From positions 1 through 58,776 of the forward strand of contig CANCJV010000025.1 of the NCBI GenBank assembly GCA_947378425.1: a stretch of DNA of 58,776 nt, given 5' to 3'. The notes under the pieces are model-generated. The model did not search any database and was not told the DNA's origin. It worked only from the letters and a program-made list of their open reading frames with translations. Positions 44,253-54,632 of the stretch are shown piece by piece; the first letter of the stretch is position 1; each line of letters opens with the position of its first letter. The translations under genes were made by a program, and so were the position numbers. The DNA is from Synechococcaceae cyanobacterium. Lineage in GTDB: Bacteria; Cyanobacteriota; Cyanobacteriia; PCC-6307; Cyanobiaceae.

Positions 44253-45646
44253 GGCCGGGCGGCGGCGGCGAGCGCGGCAGCGCTCAGGTTACGACGCACC
44301 TGGTGGCCGATGTCGCGCCGATAGGTGATGCCCTCGAAGTGCACCCTGGCCAGCCCGTCGTAGGCGCGCTCGAAGGCCGTGTCGAAGTCGTCGGCCTGGG
44401 CCACCATCGCCAGCACCCGGCCGCCGGAGGTAAGGCAGCGGCCCTGCTCATCGAGGCGGCTGCCGGCATGGAACAGCTGACGATCCTCACTGGCCTCCAG
44501 CTCGCTGCTGATGACATCCCCGCTGCGTACGGTGCCTGGATAGCCCTCGGCCGCGGCGATCACACAGGCGCTGCAGCCCGGCAGGATGGACAGGAGCGGA
44601 GCCTGCTGCAGCTGGCCGCGGGCGCAGGCCAGCAGCACCCGGGCCAGCTCCGGTCCGAGCAACGGCATCAGGGTTTCACACTCGGGATCACCGAAGCGAC
44701 AGTTGAACTCGATCACGCGCAGGCCGTTGGCGGTGAGCATCAGGCCGGCGTAGATCACGCCGCGGTAGTCGATGCCCCGGGCCCGCAGCGCCCTGAGGGT
44801 GGGCTCAAGCACCAGGCGCCGGGTCTCCTCCAGGCCGGCCGCATCCAGCAGCGGGGCGGGGGCGTAGGCCCCCATGCCGCCGGTGTTCGGGCCGGTGTCC
44901 CCTTCGCCGATGCGCTTGTGGTCCTGGGCGGGGGGCAGCAGCACCAGGTGCTCCCCGTCGGTGAGGGCGAACACCGACACTTCCGGGCCCTGCAGGGTTT
45001 CCTCGAGCACCAGGGAGCTGCCGGCGGCGCCGAAGCGACCGGCGAACACCTCGTGGATCGCCGTTCGCGCCTCCTCCAGCGTCGCGGCCACGGTGACGCC
45101 CTTGCCGGCGGCCAGGCCATCGGCCTTGACCACCAGTGGCCGGCCATGGGCCTGGAGGGCCTCCAGAGCCGTCTCCAGGTTGTCGGCGGGCCAGTGGCGT
45201 GCCGTAGGGACGCCGGCTTCCACCATCAGCGCCTTGGCCCACTGCTTGCTCGCTTCCAGCTGGGCCCCCGCCGCGCCCGGTCCGAAGACGGCCAGCCCCG
45301 CCTCGCGCAGACGATCGGCCAGCCCGGCTGCCAACGGGGCCTCAGGCCCGATCACGACCAGCTCGATGGCCAGCTCCTGGCAGGCGGCCAGCAAACCCGG
45401 CGTGTCGTTGTCGGCCAGGGGCAGGGGATGGCAGCCGGCGATGGCGGCCGAGCCGCCGTTGCCCGGTGCCAGCCAGATCCCCTCCACCCCCGGGCAGCGG
45501 GCCAGGGCCCAGGCCAGGGCGTTCTCGCGGCCGCCGCCTCCCACCACCAGGATGCGCCCCGGCGTGGGCAGCCCGCCGGGGGCCTCGGCGCTGGCGGGGG
45601 TGGCATGGGGAGCAGTCGCGGTGGTGGGGGCGCTGAACGGGCTCAT
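44249..45646 (-). CDS. purD: phosphoribosylamine--glycine ligase
   Basis: A 465-residue ATP-grasp enzyme, step 2 of purine synthesis. It shows ILVVGGGGRENALAWAL, APGNGGSA, VVKADGLAAGKGVTVA (ATP loop), HKRIGEGDTGPNTGGMGAYA, GVIYAGLMLT, and EFNCRFGDPECE (metal site). A 30-residue Thr/Ala/Pro tail precedes the conserved start. It is the first gene of purD-nblS (4-base overlap) and diverges from the gene leading to purC, with only 60 bases for both promoters. Confidence 0.96.
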   Translation of the reverse strand: MSPFSAPTTATAPHATPASAEAPGGLPTPGRILVVGGGGRENALAWALARCPGVEGIWLAPGNGGSAAIAGCHPLPLADNDTPGLLAACQELAIELVVIGPEAPLAAGLADRLREAGLAVFGPGAAGAQLEASKQWAKALMVEAGVPTARHWPADNLETALEALQAHGRPLVVKADGLAAGKGVTVAATLEEARTAIHEVFAGRFGAAGSSLVLEETLQGPEVSVFALTDGEHLVLLPPAQDHKRIGEGDTGPNTGGMGAYAPAPLLDAAGLEETRRLVLEPTLRALRARGIDYRGVIYAGLMLTANGLRVIEFNCRFGDPECETLMPLLGPELARVLLACARGQLQQAPLLSILPGCSACVIAAAEGYPGTVRSGDVISSELEASEDRQLFHAGSRLDEQGRCLTSGGRVLAMVAQADDFDTAFERAYDGLARVHFEGITYRRDIGHQVRRNLSAAALAAAARP

Positions 45647-45706
45647 GGAGGGGGACTCACCACGGGGAACGGGCCGGCCGGTGGCGCCGCCGGTAAGTTG
45701 AGCGGC

Positions 45707-46948
45707 GTGCCATCGATCCCGCCATTGTCCGTGACCGGCACCGCAGCTGTGGCACGGCGCCGCCGCCGGCCCGCCCCGGGGTTGAGTGCCCTGCTCCTCG
45801 TCCTCTGGTTGCCGGCCCTGTCCCAGGCGCCGCTGGGGGCCAGGGCCGCTGCTGCGGCCCAGCCGTCGGTCGCCACGGGAGCCGGCGCCACCGCTCCCTC
45901 GGGCTCCCCCGCCCCGGCCCCTCCCCCGGCCCAGCCCAGGACTCCAGCCGGGCCGGTGGCGGCGCCGGCCGCGATCGTCAGCCCTGCCGGGACGGGGACG
46001 GCGGTCCCGGCAGCGGCGCCGGTGCTCTCCACTGACGCCTTCACCAAGTTGATCGCCGGGGCCAGTCTCGAGACCCTCGATCCGCTCTGCCGCCAGCTGG
46101 CTGAAGCCAACGCCACCGCCAGGCTGCGCCTGGTGCGTCAGCGCCTGCTGACCATGCTTCCGGCCCCCCAGCCCCTGGCGGTGGTGCTGGCCAACGCCGA
46201 TGTGTTGCTCAGCTGCCAGGCGCCCGCTGGGGCCCTGACGGTTCTCGATCGCTATGGCCCCGCCCCGGGTGCCGAGCAGGTGCAGTGGCTCACCCTGCAA
46301 TGGCGGGCCGCCAATGCCGCCCTCGATCATCAACGAGCCGCTCTGGCGCTGGAGCGCCTCGCGGCCGAGCGCTATGGCCAGCTGGAGGCCCTGGCGCTGC
46401 CGATCCAGCGCCGCCCGGATGGCAGCGTCATCACCCGTTCTGCCCTCGAGGTGATGGCGGACCATCTGGAGTCCCTCGGCCAGCGCCGCACCGCCGGCCA
46501 GCTGCTGCTGCTCAGCCGCCAGCGCGATGCCGGCGCCGCCATCCGGCTGCAGCAGGCGATCCGGCTGTTGGCCGACCTGCCTCCCCAGGAGCTGGATGCC
46601 CTGCTGGAGCGGGCCCTGGAGCAGGCCGCGTCAGCCGGTGCCTGGAGTCTGGTTTCGGAGTTGCTGACCACCCAGGCGGCCCTGCCCGCCTCCGTGAGCG
46701 GTTCCCAGCGGGCGATCGAACGGCAGCTGCGGCTGACGCGCCGGCTGGACGATGCCTATGGCGAATGGCGGCTGCGGCGGCAGGATCCGGGCGCCGCAGC
46801 CCGTAGCCTCGAGCTGGAGCAGAAACTGCGTTCGCCCCGGGCTCCCGGGGGACACGCCGCCGATCTGCCCAAGCCAGGACCGGGCCCTGACGCCCCTGCC
46901 AATCCGGTGCCCGTGCCCACCTCAGCCCACTCCAAGTCCTCACCATGA
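45707..46948 (+). CDS. exported-looking helical protein upstream of purC
   Basis: A 413-residue protein I cannot assign. After an Arg-rich start comes a hydrophobic segment ([20 protein letters not shown]) like a signal peptide, then an Ala/Pro linker of about 70 residues. A helical repeat-like domain follows (about 110-360: [39 protein letters not shown]), then a Pro-rich tail. The layout suggests a periplasmic alpha-solenoid. The start is uncertain: this GTG, a TTG 9 bases upstream, or later codons. Its stop overlaps the purC ATG (ATGA), so translation is probably coupled; the biological link to purine synthesis is unclear. Confidence 0.7.
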   Translation: MPSIPPLSVTGTAAVARRRRRPAPGLSALLLVLWLPALSQAPLGARAAAAAQPSVATGAGATAPSGSPAPAPPPAQPRTPAGPVAAPAAIVSPAGTGTAVPAAAPVLSTDAFTKLIAGASLETLDPLCRQLAEANATARLRLVRQRLLTMLPAPQPLAVVLANADVLLSCQAPAGALTVLDRYGPAPGAEQVQWLTLQWRAANAALDHQRAALALERLAAERYGQLEALALPIQRRPDGSVITRSALEVMADHLESLGQRRTAGQLLLLSRQRDAGAAIRLQQAIRLLADLPPQELDALLERALEQAASAGAWSLVSELLTTQAALPASVSGSQRAIERQLRLTRRLDDAYGEWRLRRQDPGAAARSLELEQKLRSPRAPGGHAADLPKPGPGPDAPANPVPVPTSAHSKSSP

Positions 46949-47700
46949 CCGCCGCAGCGATCGGAGCCCTCCTCTACGAAGGCAAGGCCAAACGGATCCA
47001 CGCCACCGATCAGCAGGACCTGGTGGCGGTCGAATACAAGGACGACGCCACCGCCTTCAACGCCCTCAAGAAGGCCCAGCTGACGGGCAAGGGAGCGCTC
47101 AACTGCCGCATCTCGGCGCTGCTGTTCGAGTATCTGGAACGCGGCGGGATCGCCACCCACTACCTGGGTGTACGCGATGCGCTCTGGATGATGGTGCGGC
47201 CGGTGCGGGTGATTCCAGTGGAGGTGGTGGTGCGCAACATCGCCGCCGGCTCCCTCTGCCGCCAGATGCCGATTGCCGCCGGCAGCCGCCTGGAGCCCCC
47301 CCTGATCGATCTGTATTACAAAGACGACGCCCTCGGCGATCCGCTGCTGTCGGAGGCCCGCCTGGAGCGACTCGCGCTGGTCAGTCCCGAGGAGCTCAGC
47401 AGCATCCGGGCGCTGGCGCTGCGGGTCAACACCGCCCTGGGCGAGTTGTTCTCCCAGGTGGGCCTGGAGCTGGTGGATTTCAAGATCGAACTGGGCTTCA
47501 CCAGCGCTGGGGAGTTGGTGGTGGCCGATGAGATCAGTCCCGACACCTGCCGGCTCTGGAACAAGGCGATCAGCGACAGTCAGGAGCGGATCCTGGACAA
47601 GGATCGCTTCCGCCAGGATCTCGGCGGCGTGGTCGAGGCCTACGGGGAGGTCCTCAAACGGGTCCAAGGGGTATGTCCGGAACCCCGGGTCTACGGGTAA
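46945..47700 (+). CDS. purC: SAICAR synthetase
   Basis: A 251-residue enzyme that joins aspartate to CAIR in purine synthesis. It starts with [13 protein letters not shown] and shows [47 protein letters not shown] and [12 protein letters not shown]. Complete at both ends. It overlaps the upstream helical gene by 4 bases and is followed by bamA after 43 bases. Confidence 0.97.
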   Translation: MTAAAIGALLYEGKAKRIHATDQQDLVAVEYKDDATAFNALKKAQLTGKGALNCRISALLFEYLERGGIATHYLGVRDALWMMVRPVRVIPVEVVVRNIAAGSLCRQMPIAAGSRLEPPLIDLYYKDDALGDPLLSEARLERLALVSPEELSSIRALALRVNTALGELFSQVGLELVDFKIELGFTSAGELVVADEISPDTCRLWNKAISDSQERILDKDRFRQDLGGVVEAYGEVLKRVQGVCPEPRVYG

Positions 47701-47743
47701 GGTCGGCAAAATTTGCGGCCTGGCCGCGCTGCCCCCGATACCC

Positions 47744-50320
47744 ATGCCAGGCCTTCGCCTCCGCAGGTCGCTTCTCTCCCCCAGCGTCGCCCTGCCGCTG
47801 CTCGCCGGAGCGATGCCCCTGGCGGCCCTGGTGCTGCTGGCTCCTGAACGGGCCAACGCTGCCCAGGAGGCAGGCGAGAAGGCGGCTCAGCAGATTGAAA
47901 GGGCCGCCCAGGCAGGGTCTTCACCACAGATCGCCCAGCCGTTCGCGGCCGTGGCGCACCCCCAGCCCGCGATTGCGGCTCCGTCTGCACTTCCCGTACA
48001 GGCGACGGCGCCCCCCGCTTCAGGCGCTGTTGCCGCCAGCCAGGTGGCCTCCAGGCCTGCACTCGCCCGTGGCACGGCCTCTGCCGCACCACCGCTGGCC
48101 AGTGCCCCCCCCAGCGACTCCGCAGCCGCCACGCCCACCCTGCTGGCCCAGGCCCCCGCTGGTGCTCCGGCGCCGGCGGCACCTGCAGCCCCGTCAGCGG
48201 AGCCGGCGGCCGATCCCCTGGTGCCTTCCGGCATGGGTCCGGCTCCGGCCAGCCCGCTCAATGCCGAGCCCGCTCCGGCGGCACCTGCCGCCCAGGCCAG
48301 CCAGGAGCCGCGGGTCCTGGTCAGTGAGGTGGTGATTGAGGGTCTCGATGGCCATCCCGAACGGGAGCGGCTCGAGCTGGCGGCCTACGGGGCGATGAAT
48401 GTCACCCCCGGCACGGAGATCACCCGCAGCGAGCTGCGCACCGATCTCGCCGCGATCTATGCCACCGGCTGGTTTGCCGATGTGCGCATCGAGCCCGTGG
48501 ATGGCCCCCTGGGGGTGCGGCTCAAGGTGCAGGTGGTTCCCAACCCTGTGCTCACCAAGATCAGCCTCAATCCCGCCGATGCCGAGGTGCCCAGGCAGGT
48601 GGTTCAGGACACCTTCGCCGCCGATCTGGGCCGGACCCTCAATCTCAACACCCTGCAGACCCGCATGCAGGAGTTGCAGAAGTGGTATGGGGATCAGGGC
48701 TATTCCCTGGCTCGGGTGACCGGGCCCAGCCGCATCAGCCCCGACGGCGACGTGGAACTGGTGATCCGCCAGGGGATCGTCGAGGGGGTGGAGGTGCAGT
48801 TCATCAACAAGGAGGCCTCGACCACCAATGACAAGGGCCAGCCGATCCGCGGCAAGACCAAGCCCTGGGTGATCACCCGGGAGATCTCGCTCAAGCCCGG
48901 CCAGGTGTTCAACCGCCGCAACCTGGAGGAAGATCTCAAGCGCCTCTACGGCACCGGTCTGTTCAGTGATGTCAAGGTCACCCTGCGACCCGTGCCGGAC
49001 AATCCGGGACGGATCACGATCGTGCTCGGCATCGTCGAACAGTCGACCGGCTCCCTCTCCGGCGGCCTTGGCTACAGCCAGAGCCAGGGGGTGTTCGGCC
49101 AGGTTCAGATTCAGGACAGCAACCTGCTCGGCCGCGCCTGGGATCTGTCCACCAGCTTCACCTATGGCCAGTTCGGTGGCCTGGTGGATCTCACCTTCAC
49201 CGATCCCTGGATCAAGGGGGATCGCTATCGCACGGCCTTCCGGGCCAAGGCATTCGTCAGCCGCGATGTCCCCCAGATTTTCCAGAGCCAGAACAACGGC
49301 AATATCCTGACGGCCGGTGATTTTTATCAACCGTCAGGGGTCACGTTGGCTTATAATATTAACAACAACAATAATCCTCTGGGTAAGACTTTTGGTTCGA
49401 TTCAGGAGGCTATCGATAGTGCCGGCGACCTGAGTTGGTTTGACTACGTTGGTAATTCGGTTGTCATTCAGAGGGTTGGCGGCAATCTTCAGTTTGTGAG
49501 GCCGCTCAACGGCGGCAACCCCTTCAAGCGGGCCCCCTGGAGCCTCGTGCTGGGGCTGAGTGGCCAGGAAGCCACGCCGATGGATTTCGCTGGTACCTCA
49601 AGCCGCTACGGCGTTTCCAGTAATGATTTCAACAACAACGGCAGTCAGGTCCCGACCGGTTCGGTGATCTGCCTGGCCTACAACTGCGCCACCCACAACC
49701 AGCTGTTCGGCGTCCGCATTGCGGCGACGATGAACAATCTCAATGACCCCCGCAATCCCACCAAGGGCAACTTCCTCAGCCTTGGCACCGAGCAGTTCAT
49801 CTCGGTGGGCCCCGATTCGCCCACCTTCAATCGCCTGCGCGGCAGTTACACCCATTACATCCCCGTCAACTGGCTGAAGCTCTACAAGGGTTGTAAGCCC
49901 AAGGCTGGCGAAGTCGCCGATTGCAAGCAGGCCCTCGCCTTCCAGGTGTCCGCCGGCAGTGTCATCGGCGATCTGCCTCCCTTTGAGGCCTTCTGCCTCG
50001 GTGGCGGCAACTCCGTCCGCGGTTATTACGACTGCGACCTGGGGGTGGGACGCAACTTCGGCGAGGCCACGATCGAATATCGCTTCCCGATCTTCAGCAT
50101 GATCAGCGGCGAGCTGTTCGTCGATGGCGGCACCACCTTCGGCAGCCAGGCCAACGTGCCCGGCAATCCCGGCGGCCTGCTCGGCAAGCCCGGCGAAGGC
50201 TTCTCGGTGGGTACGGGCCTGATCGTCACCACCCCGGTGGGGCCGCTGCGTCTGGAGGTGGCCAGCCAGGATCTCACTGGCAACTGGCGCTTCAACCTCG
50301 GCGTCGGCTGGAAGTTCTGA
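47744..50320 (+). CDS. bamA: outer membrane assembly factor BamA / Omp85
   Basis: An 858-residue outer-membrane protein that inserts beta-barrel proteins. It has a signal peptide (about 1-36, ending RANA), then an Ala/Pro/Gln-rich linker (to about 185). Three POTRA domains span about 188-430 (VSEVVIEGLDGHPERERLEL; VLTKISLNPADAEV; ISLKPGQVFNRRNLEEDLKR), the number usual for cyanobacteria. A C-terminal barrel has GRAWDLSTSFTYG, the loop-6-like SVRGYYD motif and terminal NLGVGWKF. Residues about 526-586 are encoded by a markedly AT-rich patch. Six Cys fall in later barrel loops. It overlaps lpxC (TGATG). Confidence 0.95.
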   Translation: MPGLRLRRSLLSPSVALPLLAGAMPLAALVLLAPERANAAQEAGEKAAQQIERAAQAGSSPQIAQPFAAVAHPQPAIAAPSALPVQATAPPASGAVAASQVASRPALARGTASAAPPLASAPPSDSAAATPTLLAQAPAGAPAPAAPAAPSAEPAADPLVPSGMGPAPASPLNAEPAPAAPAAQASQEPRVLVSEVVIEGLDGHPERERLELAAYGAMNVTPGTEITRSELRTDLAAIYATGWFADVRIEPVDGPLGVRLKVQVVPNPVLTKISLNPADAEVPRQVVQDTFAADLGRTLNLNTLQTRMQELQKWYGDQGYSLARVTGPSRISPDGDVELVIRQGIVEGVEVQFINKEASTTNDKGQPIRGKTKPWVITREISLKPGQVFNRRNLEEDLKRLYGTGLFSDVKVTLRPVPDNPGRITIVLGIVEQSTGSLSGGLGYSQSQGVFGQVQIQDSNLLGRAWDLSTSFTYGQFGGLVDLTFTDPWIKGDRYRTAFRAKAFVSRDVPQIFQSQNNGNILTAGDFYQPSGVTLAYNINNNNNPLGKTFGSIQEAIDSAGDLSWFDYVGNSVVIQRVGGNLQFVRPLNGGNPFKRAPWSLVLGLSGQEATPMDFAGTSSRYGVSSNDFNNNGSQVPTGSVICLAYNCATHNQLFGVRIAATMNNLNDPRNPTKGNFLSLGTEQFISVGPDSPTFNRLRGSYTHYIPVNWLKLYKGCKPKAGEVADCKQALAFQVSAGSVIGDLPPFEAFCLGGGNSVRGYYDCDLGVGRNFGEATIEYRFPIFSMISGELFVDGGTTFGSQANVPGNPGGLLGKPGEGFSVGTGLIVTTPVGPLRLEVASQDLTGNWRFNLGVGWKF

Positions 50321-51186
50321 TGGGTCCCTGGCCAAGCGATTACAGCCAGGCCTGGACCCTGGTCAGCGCCGTCGAGCGCGATGGCGTCGCCCTTCATGGC
50401 GGCGAGCGCACCCGGGTGAGGCTGCTCGGCAGTGAGGCTCCCGGATACTGGGTCGGCTGGCTCGATGCCCCTGAGCTGCCGCTGCAGCGGTTGGTGCCCG
50501 GCCAGGTCAGCGACACCCAGCTGTGCACGGCCCTGCGGCTGGGTGAGCGGCGCCTGGCCACGGTCGAACATCTGCTGGCGGCCCTGGCCGGCTGTGGCGT
50601 CAGCCAGGCCCGGATCCTGGTGGAGGGGGACGAGATTCCCCTGCTCGATGGCTCGGCCCTGCCCTGGGTGGAGGCGATCGCCGAGGCCGGACTGCGCTGC
50701 CTCGGCCCGCGCCAGTCAGCGCCGCCGCTGGCCGAACCGATCGTGCTGCGCCAGGGGTTGAGTTTCATCACGGCCCTGTCCGCCGAGGCCTTGCTGATCG
50801 GCGCCGCCATCGAGTTCCCCCAAGCGGCCATCGGCCGCCAGCTGTACTCCCTGGCCCTGACCCCCGAGAGCTTCGTGCGGGAGATCGCCCCTGCCCGCAC
50901 CTTCGGCTTCCGCGATCAGGTGGAGGCCCTGCGCAGCGCTGGTCTGATCCGGGGCGGCGCTCTCGACAACGCCCTGGTCTGTGATGGCGAGAGCTGGCTC
51001 AATCCGCCCCTGCGCTTCGCCGATGAACCGGTCCGCCATAAGCTCTTGGACTTGTTGGGAGATCTGGCCCTGGCGGGTTTGCCGCAGGCCCAGGTCTTCG
51101 CTTATCGCGGCTCCCACGGCCTGCACACTGCCCTGGCTGCGGCCCTCAGCTCCGCCAGCGACCGAGTTCTCCCCGCGCCTGTCTGA
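50320..51186 (+). CDS. lpxC: UDP-3-O-acyl-N-acetylglucosamine deacetylase
   Basis: A 288-residue zinc enzyme catalysing the committed step of lipid A synthesis. Zinc ligands and catalytic residues lie in [28 protein letters not shown] and YRGSHGLH. The active-site Phe/Glu patch [13 protein letters not shown] and [13 protein letters not shown] are also clear. Cytosolic. Starts at the ATG overlapping the bamA stop, hence translational coupling. Confidence 0.96.
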   Translation: MGPWPSDYSQAWTLVSAVERDGVALHGGERTRVRLLGSEAPGYWVGWLDAPELPLQRLVPGQVSDTQLCTALRLGERRLATVEHLLAALAGCGVSQARILVEGDEIPLLDGSALPWVEAIAEAGLRCLGPRQSAPPLAEPIVLRQGLSFITALSAEALLIGAAIEFPQAAIGRQLYSLALTPESFVREIAPARTFGFRDQVEALRSAGLIRGGALDNALVCDGESWLNPPLRFADEPVRHKLLDLLGDLALAGLPQAQVFAYRGSHGLHTALAAALSSASDRVLPAPV

Positions 51187-51347
51187 TCACGCTCTTGAAC
51201 GTCACCACCACCGCCACCACCGCCCCCGCCGGCTCCGATGCCCCCGCGGACTCCGGCGCCCAGGACGGGACAGCCGCCCCCTCAGGTTCGGCGCCCGCCG
51301 TTCCACCCGGCGCGGCTGAGCCGCCTGCAGACCCTGCCGCGACCGGC

Positions 51348-51830
51348 ATGGCTGTGGATCCCTTTTCCCTTGCCGCAGCAGGTCCTGCCGCTGAGCCGGT
51401 TGTGCTGGCCTGCGAGCAGATCCTCAATCTTCTGCCCCATCGCTACCCCTTCGCCCTGGTGGATCGGGTGGTGGCCTACGAGCCCGGCCGTCTGGCGGTG
51501 GCGATCAAGAATGTCAGTTTGAATGAGCCCCAGTTCCAGGGCCACTTCCCCGGACGGCCGCTGATGCCCGGGGTGCTGATTGTCGAAGCGATGGCCCAGG
51601 TGGGGGGCCTGATCGTTACCCAGATGCCGGATCTGCCCAAGGGGTTGTTCGTCTTTGCCGGCATCGATGGCGTGCGCTTCCGACGGCCGGTGGTGCCCGG
51701 CGACCAGCTGCGCATCACCTGTGAGCTGCTCAGCCTCAAGCGCAAACGCTTCGGCAAGGTTCGCGCCCAGGCCACCGTGGCCGGGGAGCTCGTCTGTTCG
51801 GGCGAGCTGATGTTCTCATTGGTGGACTGA
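51348..51830 (+). CDS. fabZ: 3-hydroxyacyl-ACP dehydratase FabZ
   Basis: A 160-residue hot-dog-fold dehydratase of fatty acid synthesis. It has [20 protein letters not shown] (catalytic His), [20 protein letters not shown] (catalytic Glu) and [19 protein letters not shown] used the ATG in MAVDPFSLA. The same frame is open back to a TTG at 51195, 9 bases after lpxC, adding 51 Pro/Ala/Thr-rich residues; such tails are frequent in this window, so the longer form is possible. It stops 4 bases before lpxA. Confidence 0.94.
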   Translation: MAVDPFSLAAAGPAAEPVVLACEQILNLLPHRYPFALVDRVVAYEPGRLAVAIKNVSLNEPQFQGHFPGRPLMPGVLIVEAMAQVGGLIVTQMPDLPKGLFVFAGIDGVRFRRPVVPGDQLRITCELLSLKRKRFGKVRAQATVAGELVCSGELMFSLVD

Positions 51831-51834
51831 ACCG

Positions 51835-52656
51835 ATGACCAGCGCAGCCATGGCCCCATCGGTGCATCCCACGGCAGTGGTCGATCCCCGCTCAAGGATC
51901 GGCAGCGGTGTCGACATCGGCCCCTATGCCGTCATCGGTCCCGAGGTGGAGATCGGTGCTGGCAGCCGCATCGGGCCCCATGTGGTGATCGACGGACGGG
52001 TGCGGCTGGGCAGTGGCAACCGCATCTTTCCGGGAGCCTGCATCGGCCTCGAGCCCCAGGATCTCAAGTACGGCGGCGCCCCCACCGAGGTGGTGATCGG
52101 CGATGACAACACCATCCGCGAGTGCGTCACCATCAACCGCGCCACCCACGAGGGCGAACAGACGCGGCTGGGCAGCGGCAATCTGCTGATGGCCTACTGC
52201 CATATCGGCCATAACTGCCATCTCGGCGATCGCATCGTCATCGCCAACGGTGTGGCGGTGGCCGGCCATGTGGTGATCGGCGATCGGGCCGTGATCGGCG
52301 GCGTGCTCGGCATCCACCAGTTCGTCCACATCGGCACCCTTGCCATGGTGGGTGGCATGAGTCGCATCGATCGCGATGTGCCGCCCTTCACGATGATCGA
52401 GGGGCACCCGGGTCGGATCCGCGGTCTCAATCGCATCGGGTTGCGCCGCAGCGGCATGGCCGATCAGGACGACGGCGCCCAGTTGCGCCAGCTTCAGGAG
52501 GTGTGGGCGCTCCTCTACCGCAGTGATCTGGTGCTGGCCGATGCCCTGCGCTCGGCGCGTCAGTTGCCGCTGCTGCCGGCCGCCGATGAGCTCTGCCGTT
52601 TCCTCGAGGCGTCCGTGGGACCGGGACGACGGGGACCGCTGCCGGCCCAGCGCTGA
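51835..52656 (+). CDS. lpxA: UDP-N-acetylglucosamine acyltransferase
   Basis: A 273-residue left-handed beta-helix enzyme, first acylation step of lipid A. Hexapeptide repeats run from [20 protein letters not shown] to [20 protein letters not shown]. The catalytic His lies in [13 protein letters not shown], and [16 protein letters not shown] marks the family's end of helix. The C-terminal helices follow. The stop overlaps the lpxB start (TGATG). Confidence 0.96.
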   Translation: MTSAAMAPSVHPTAVVDPRSRIGSGVDIGPYAVIGPEVEIGAGSRIGPHVVIDGRVRLGSGNRIFPGACIGLEPQDLKYGGAPTEVVIGDDNTIRECVTINRATHEGEQTRLGSGNLLMAYCHIGHNCHLGDRIVIANGVAVAGHVVIGDRAVIGGVLGIHQFVHIGTLAMVGGMSRIDRDVPPFTMIEGHPGRIRGLNRIGLRRSGMADQDDGAQLRQLQEVWALLYRSDLVLADALRSARQLPLLPAADELCRFLEASVGPGRRGPLPAQR

Positions 52657-53870
52657 TGGTGCGCCTGCTGGTGAGCACCGGTGAGGTGTCCGGGGATCTG
52701 CAGGGTGGCCTGCTGATTCGTGCCCTGCACGAGGAAGCGGCCGCGCGCCAGCTGGTTCTGGAGGTGGTGGCCCTCGGCGGCGATCGCATGCGCCAGGCCG
52801 GTGCCGAGCTGCTGGCCGACACCGTGAGCATGGGGGCCATCGGCCTGCTGGAGGCCCTGCCCCTCGTGCTTCCCACCCTGAAGCTGCAGGCCCGGCTGCG
52901 GCGCTGGCTGGAGCACCATCCTCCCGACGGGGCGGTGCTGATCGATTACATGGGGGCCAACGTCAACCTGGGCCTGCGCCTGCGGCGCCGCTATCCCCAG
53001 CTGCCGATCCTCTACTACATCGCTCCCCAGGAGTGGGCCTGGCGCCTGGGCGATGGTGGCACCACCCGGCTGATCGGTTTCACCGATCGGATCCTGGCGA
53101 TCTTTCCGGAGGAGGCGCGCTTCTACGGATCCCATGGTGCGGCCGTCACCTGGGTGGGCCATCCCCTGATCGACACCCTCGGCCAGATGCCCTCGCGCCA
53201 GGAGGCCCGCGCCCAGCTGAATCTGGATCCGGATCAGCCCGTGCTGCTGTTGCTGCCCGCCTCCCGCCGCCAGGAATTGCGCTATCTGCTGCCCCCGATG
53301 GCGGCGGCGGCAGCCGAGTTGCAGCGGCGCCATCCACGGATGCAGGTGCTGGTGCCGGCTGGACAGGCGGGCTTTGAGCCGCTGCTGGAGGCCGCCCTCA
53401 AGCGGGCCGGGGTGCGGGCCCGGGTGATCGCCGATGCGGCGGCCGATGGCCAGTGGCCCCAGCTGTGTGCGGCCGCCGATGTGGCCCTCACCAAGTCCGG
53501 CACGGCCAATCTGCAGCTGGCCCTGCGGGGGGTGCCCCAGGTCACCGGCTACCGCGTCAGCCGGCCCACGGCCTTCGTGGCCCGCCGTCTGCTGCGCTTC
53601 AACGTGGCCCATATCTCTCCGGTCAATCTGATCCTGGAGGAGCGCCTGGTGCCGGAACTGCTCCAGGACGGGCTCACCACGGCGGCGATCGTCGCGGCGG
53701 TGGAGCCCCTGCTCGCGGTCGATGGGGTTGCTGTTCGTACCATGCGCGAGGGCTATCAGCGTCTGCGCCTCAGGCTCGGGGAACCCGGCGTCACCCGACG
53801 TGCGGCAGCCGCGATTCTGGATCAGGTGCAGGCGTCAGCTGTGGCCCTCCCTGCCGCTTCCTGCGTCTGA
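52656..53870 (+). CDS. lpxB: lipid-A-disaccharide synthase
   Basis: A 404-residue GT19 enzyme joining UDP-diacylglucosamine and lipid X at the inner membrane. It shows [71 protein letters not shown] and [13 protein letters not shown]. Complete. Stop overlaps the msrA ATG, so bamA to msrA reads as one coupled series. lpxD is not in this window. Confidence 0.96.
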   Translation: MVRLLVSTGEVSGDLQGGLLIRALHEEAAARQLVLEVVALGGDRMRQAGAELLADTVSMGAIGLLEALPLVLPTLKLQARLRRWLEHHPPDGAVLIDYMGANVNLGLRLRRRYPQLPILYYIAPQEWAWRLGDGGTTRLIGFTDRILAIFPEEARFYGSHGAAVTWVGHPLIDTLGQMPSRQEARAQLNLDPDQPVLLLLPASRRQELRYLLPPMAAAAAELQRRHPRMQVLVPAGQAGFEPLLEAALKRAGVRARVIADAAADGQWPQLCAAADVALTKSGTANLQLALRGVPQVTGYRVSRPTAFVARRLLRFNVAHISPVNLILEERLVPELLQDGLTTAAIVAAVEPLLAVDGVAVRTMREGYQRLRLRLGEPGVTRRAAAAILDQVQASAVALPAASCV

Positions 53871-54496
53871 TGCGTCTGTTCGCCCTGCTGCTGAGCCTGC
53901 TCCTGGTGCTGGCGGGGCCCATGGCGCCCGCCCAGGCCGCCACCGAGGAGGCGGTGCTGGCGGGGGGCTGCTTCTGGTGCATGGAGCACGACCTTGAAGA
54001 TCTGGCCGGGGTGCTGGATGTGGAGAGCGGCTACAGCGGCGGCAAGCTCGCCAACCCCAGCTACCGGCAGGTCTCCTCGGAAACCACGGGCCATCAGGAG
54101 TCGGTGCGGGTGCGCTTCGACAACACCAGGATCCGCTACGACACCCTGCTGCGGGCCTACTGGCGCAACATCGATCCCTTGGATGGCAAGGGCCAGTTCT
54201 GCGACAGGGGCGATTCCTATCGACCGGTGATCTTCACCACCAATGCCAATCAGGCTGTGGAGGCCCGCAACAGCCTGCTGGCCGCCGCTCGCGAACTCGG
54301 CAGGCCGGCCTCCGCGATCAAGGTCTCGATCAAGCCGCTCACCCGCTTCTGGCCCGCGGAGCTGTACCACCAGAACTACGGCAGGCTCAACAATCTCCGC
54401 TATCGCTACTACCGTTTCGCCTGTGGTCGCGATCGTCGCCTGGACACGGTCTGGGGGGCGAAGGCCCGCAGCTCGGATCGCTGGAAAGGCGGCTGA
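53870..54496 (+). CDS. msrA: exported peptide methionine sulfoxide reductase A
   Basis: A 208-residue protein with an N-terminal signal peptide (LFALLLSLLLVLAGPMAPAQA) followed by an MsrA domain. The catalytic Cys is in LAGGCFWCMEHDLE. Also present are GVLDVESGYSGGK, the ETTGHQESVRV segment and YHQNYGRLNN. It reduces methionine S-sulfoxide in proteins. The signal places it in the periplasm or lumen, unlike the common cytosolic MsrA. It is translationally coupled to lpxB, so envelope protein repair is the likely job. A final Cys (FACGRD) may be the resolving Cys. Confidence 0.93.
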   Translation: MRLFALLLSLLLVLAGPMAPAQAATEEAVLAGGCFWCMEHDLEDLAGVLDVESGYSGGKLANPSYRQVSSETTGHQESVRVRFDNTRIRYDTLLRAYWRNIDPLDGKGQFCDRGDSYRPVIFTTNANQAVEARNSLLAAARELGRPASAIKVSIKPLTRFWPAELYHQNYGRLNNLRYRYYRFACGRDRRLDTVWGAKARSSDRWKGG

Positions 54497-54632
54497 CCAG
54501 CCGGGCCGATCAGCGGCAAATCTCAGGCGTTTGCTGCTGCGGTGACTGGAAATTGTTGTCCGACGCGGATCTGCATCCTGCTGGATCCCAGCTGAGCCAG
54601 TTAAATTCTGAGTTCTGATCGCCTGACTGTGC

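Noticed and set aside
44219..45700. Long open frame antisense to purD, continuous with the gene before purC
   Set aside because: Only the part after about 45707 looks like protein; the rest is the complement of purD, so the start was moved.
47528..47743. N-terminal extension of bamA overlapping purC
   Set aside because: The signal peptide begins at the ATG at 47744; the upstream residues are the out-of-frame purC end.
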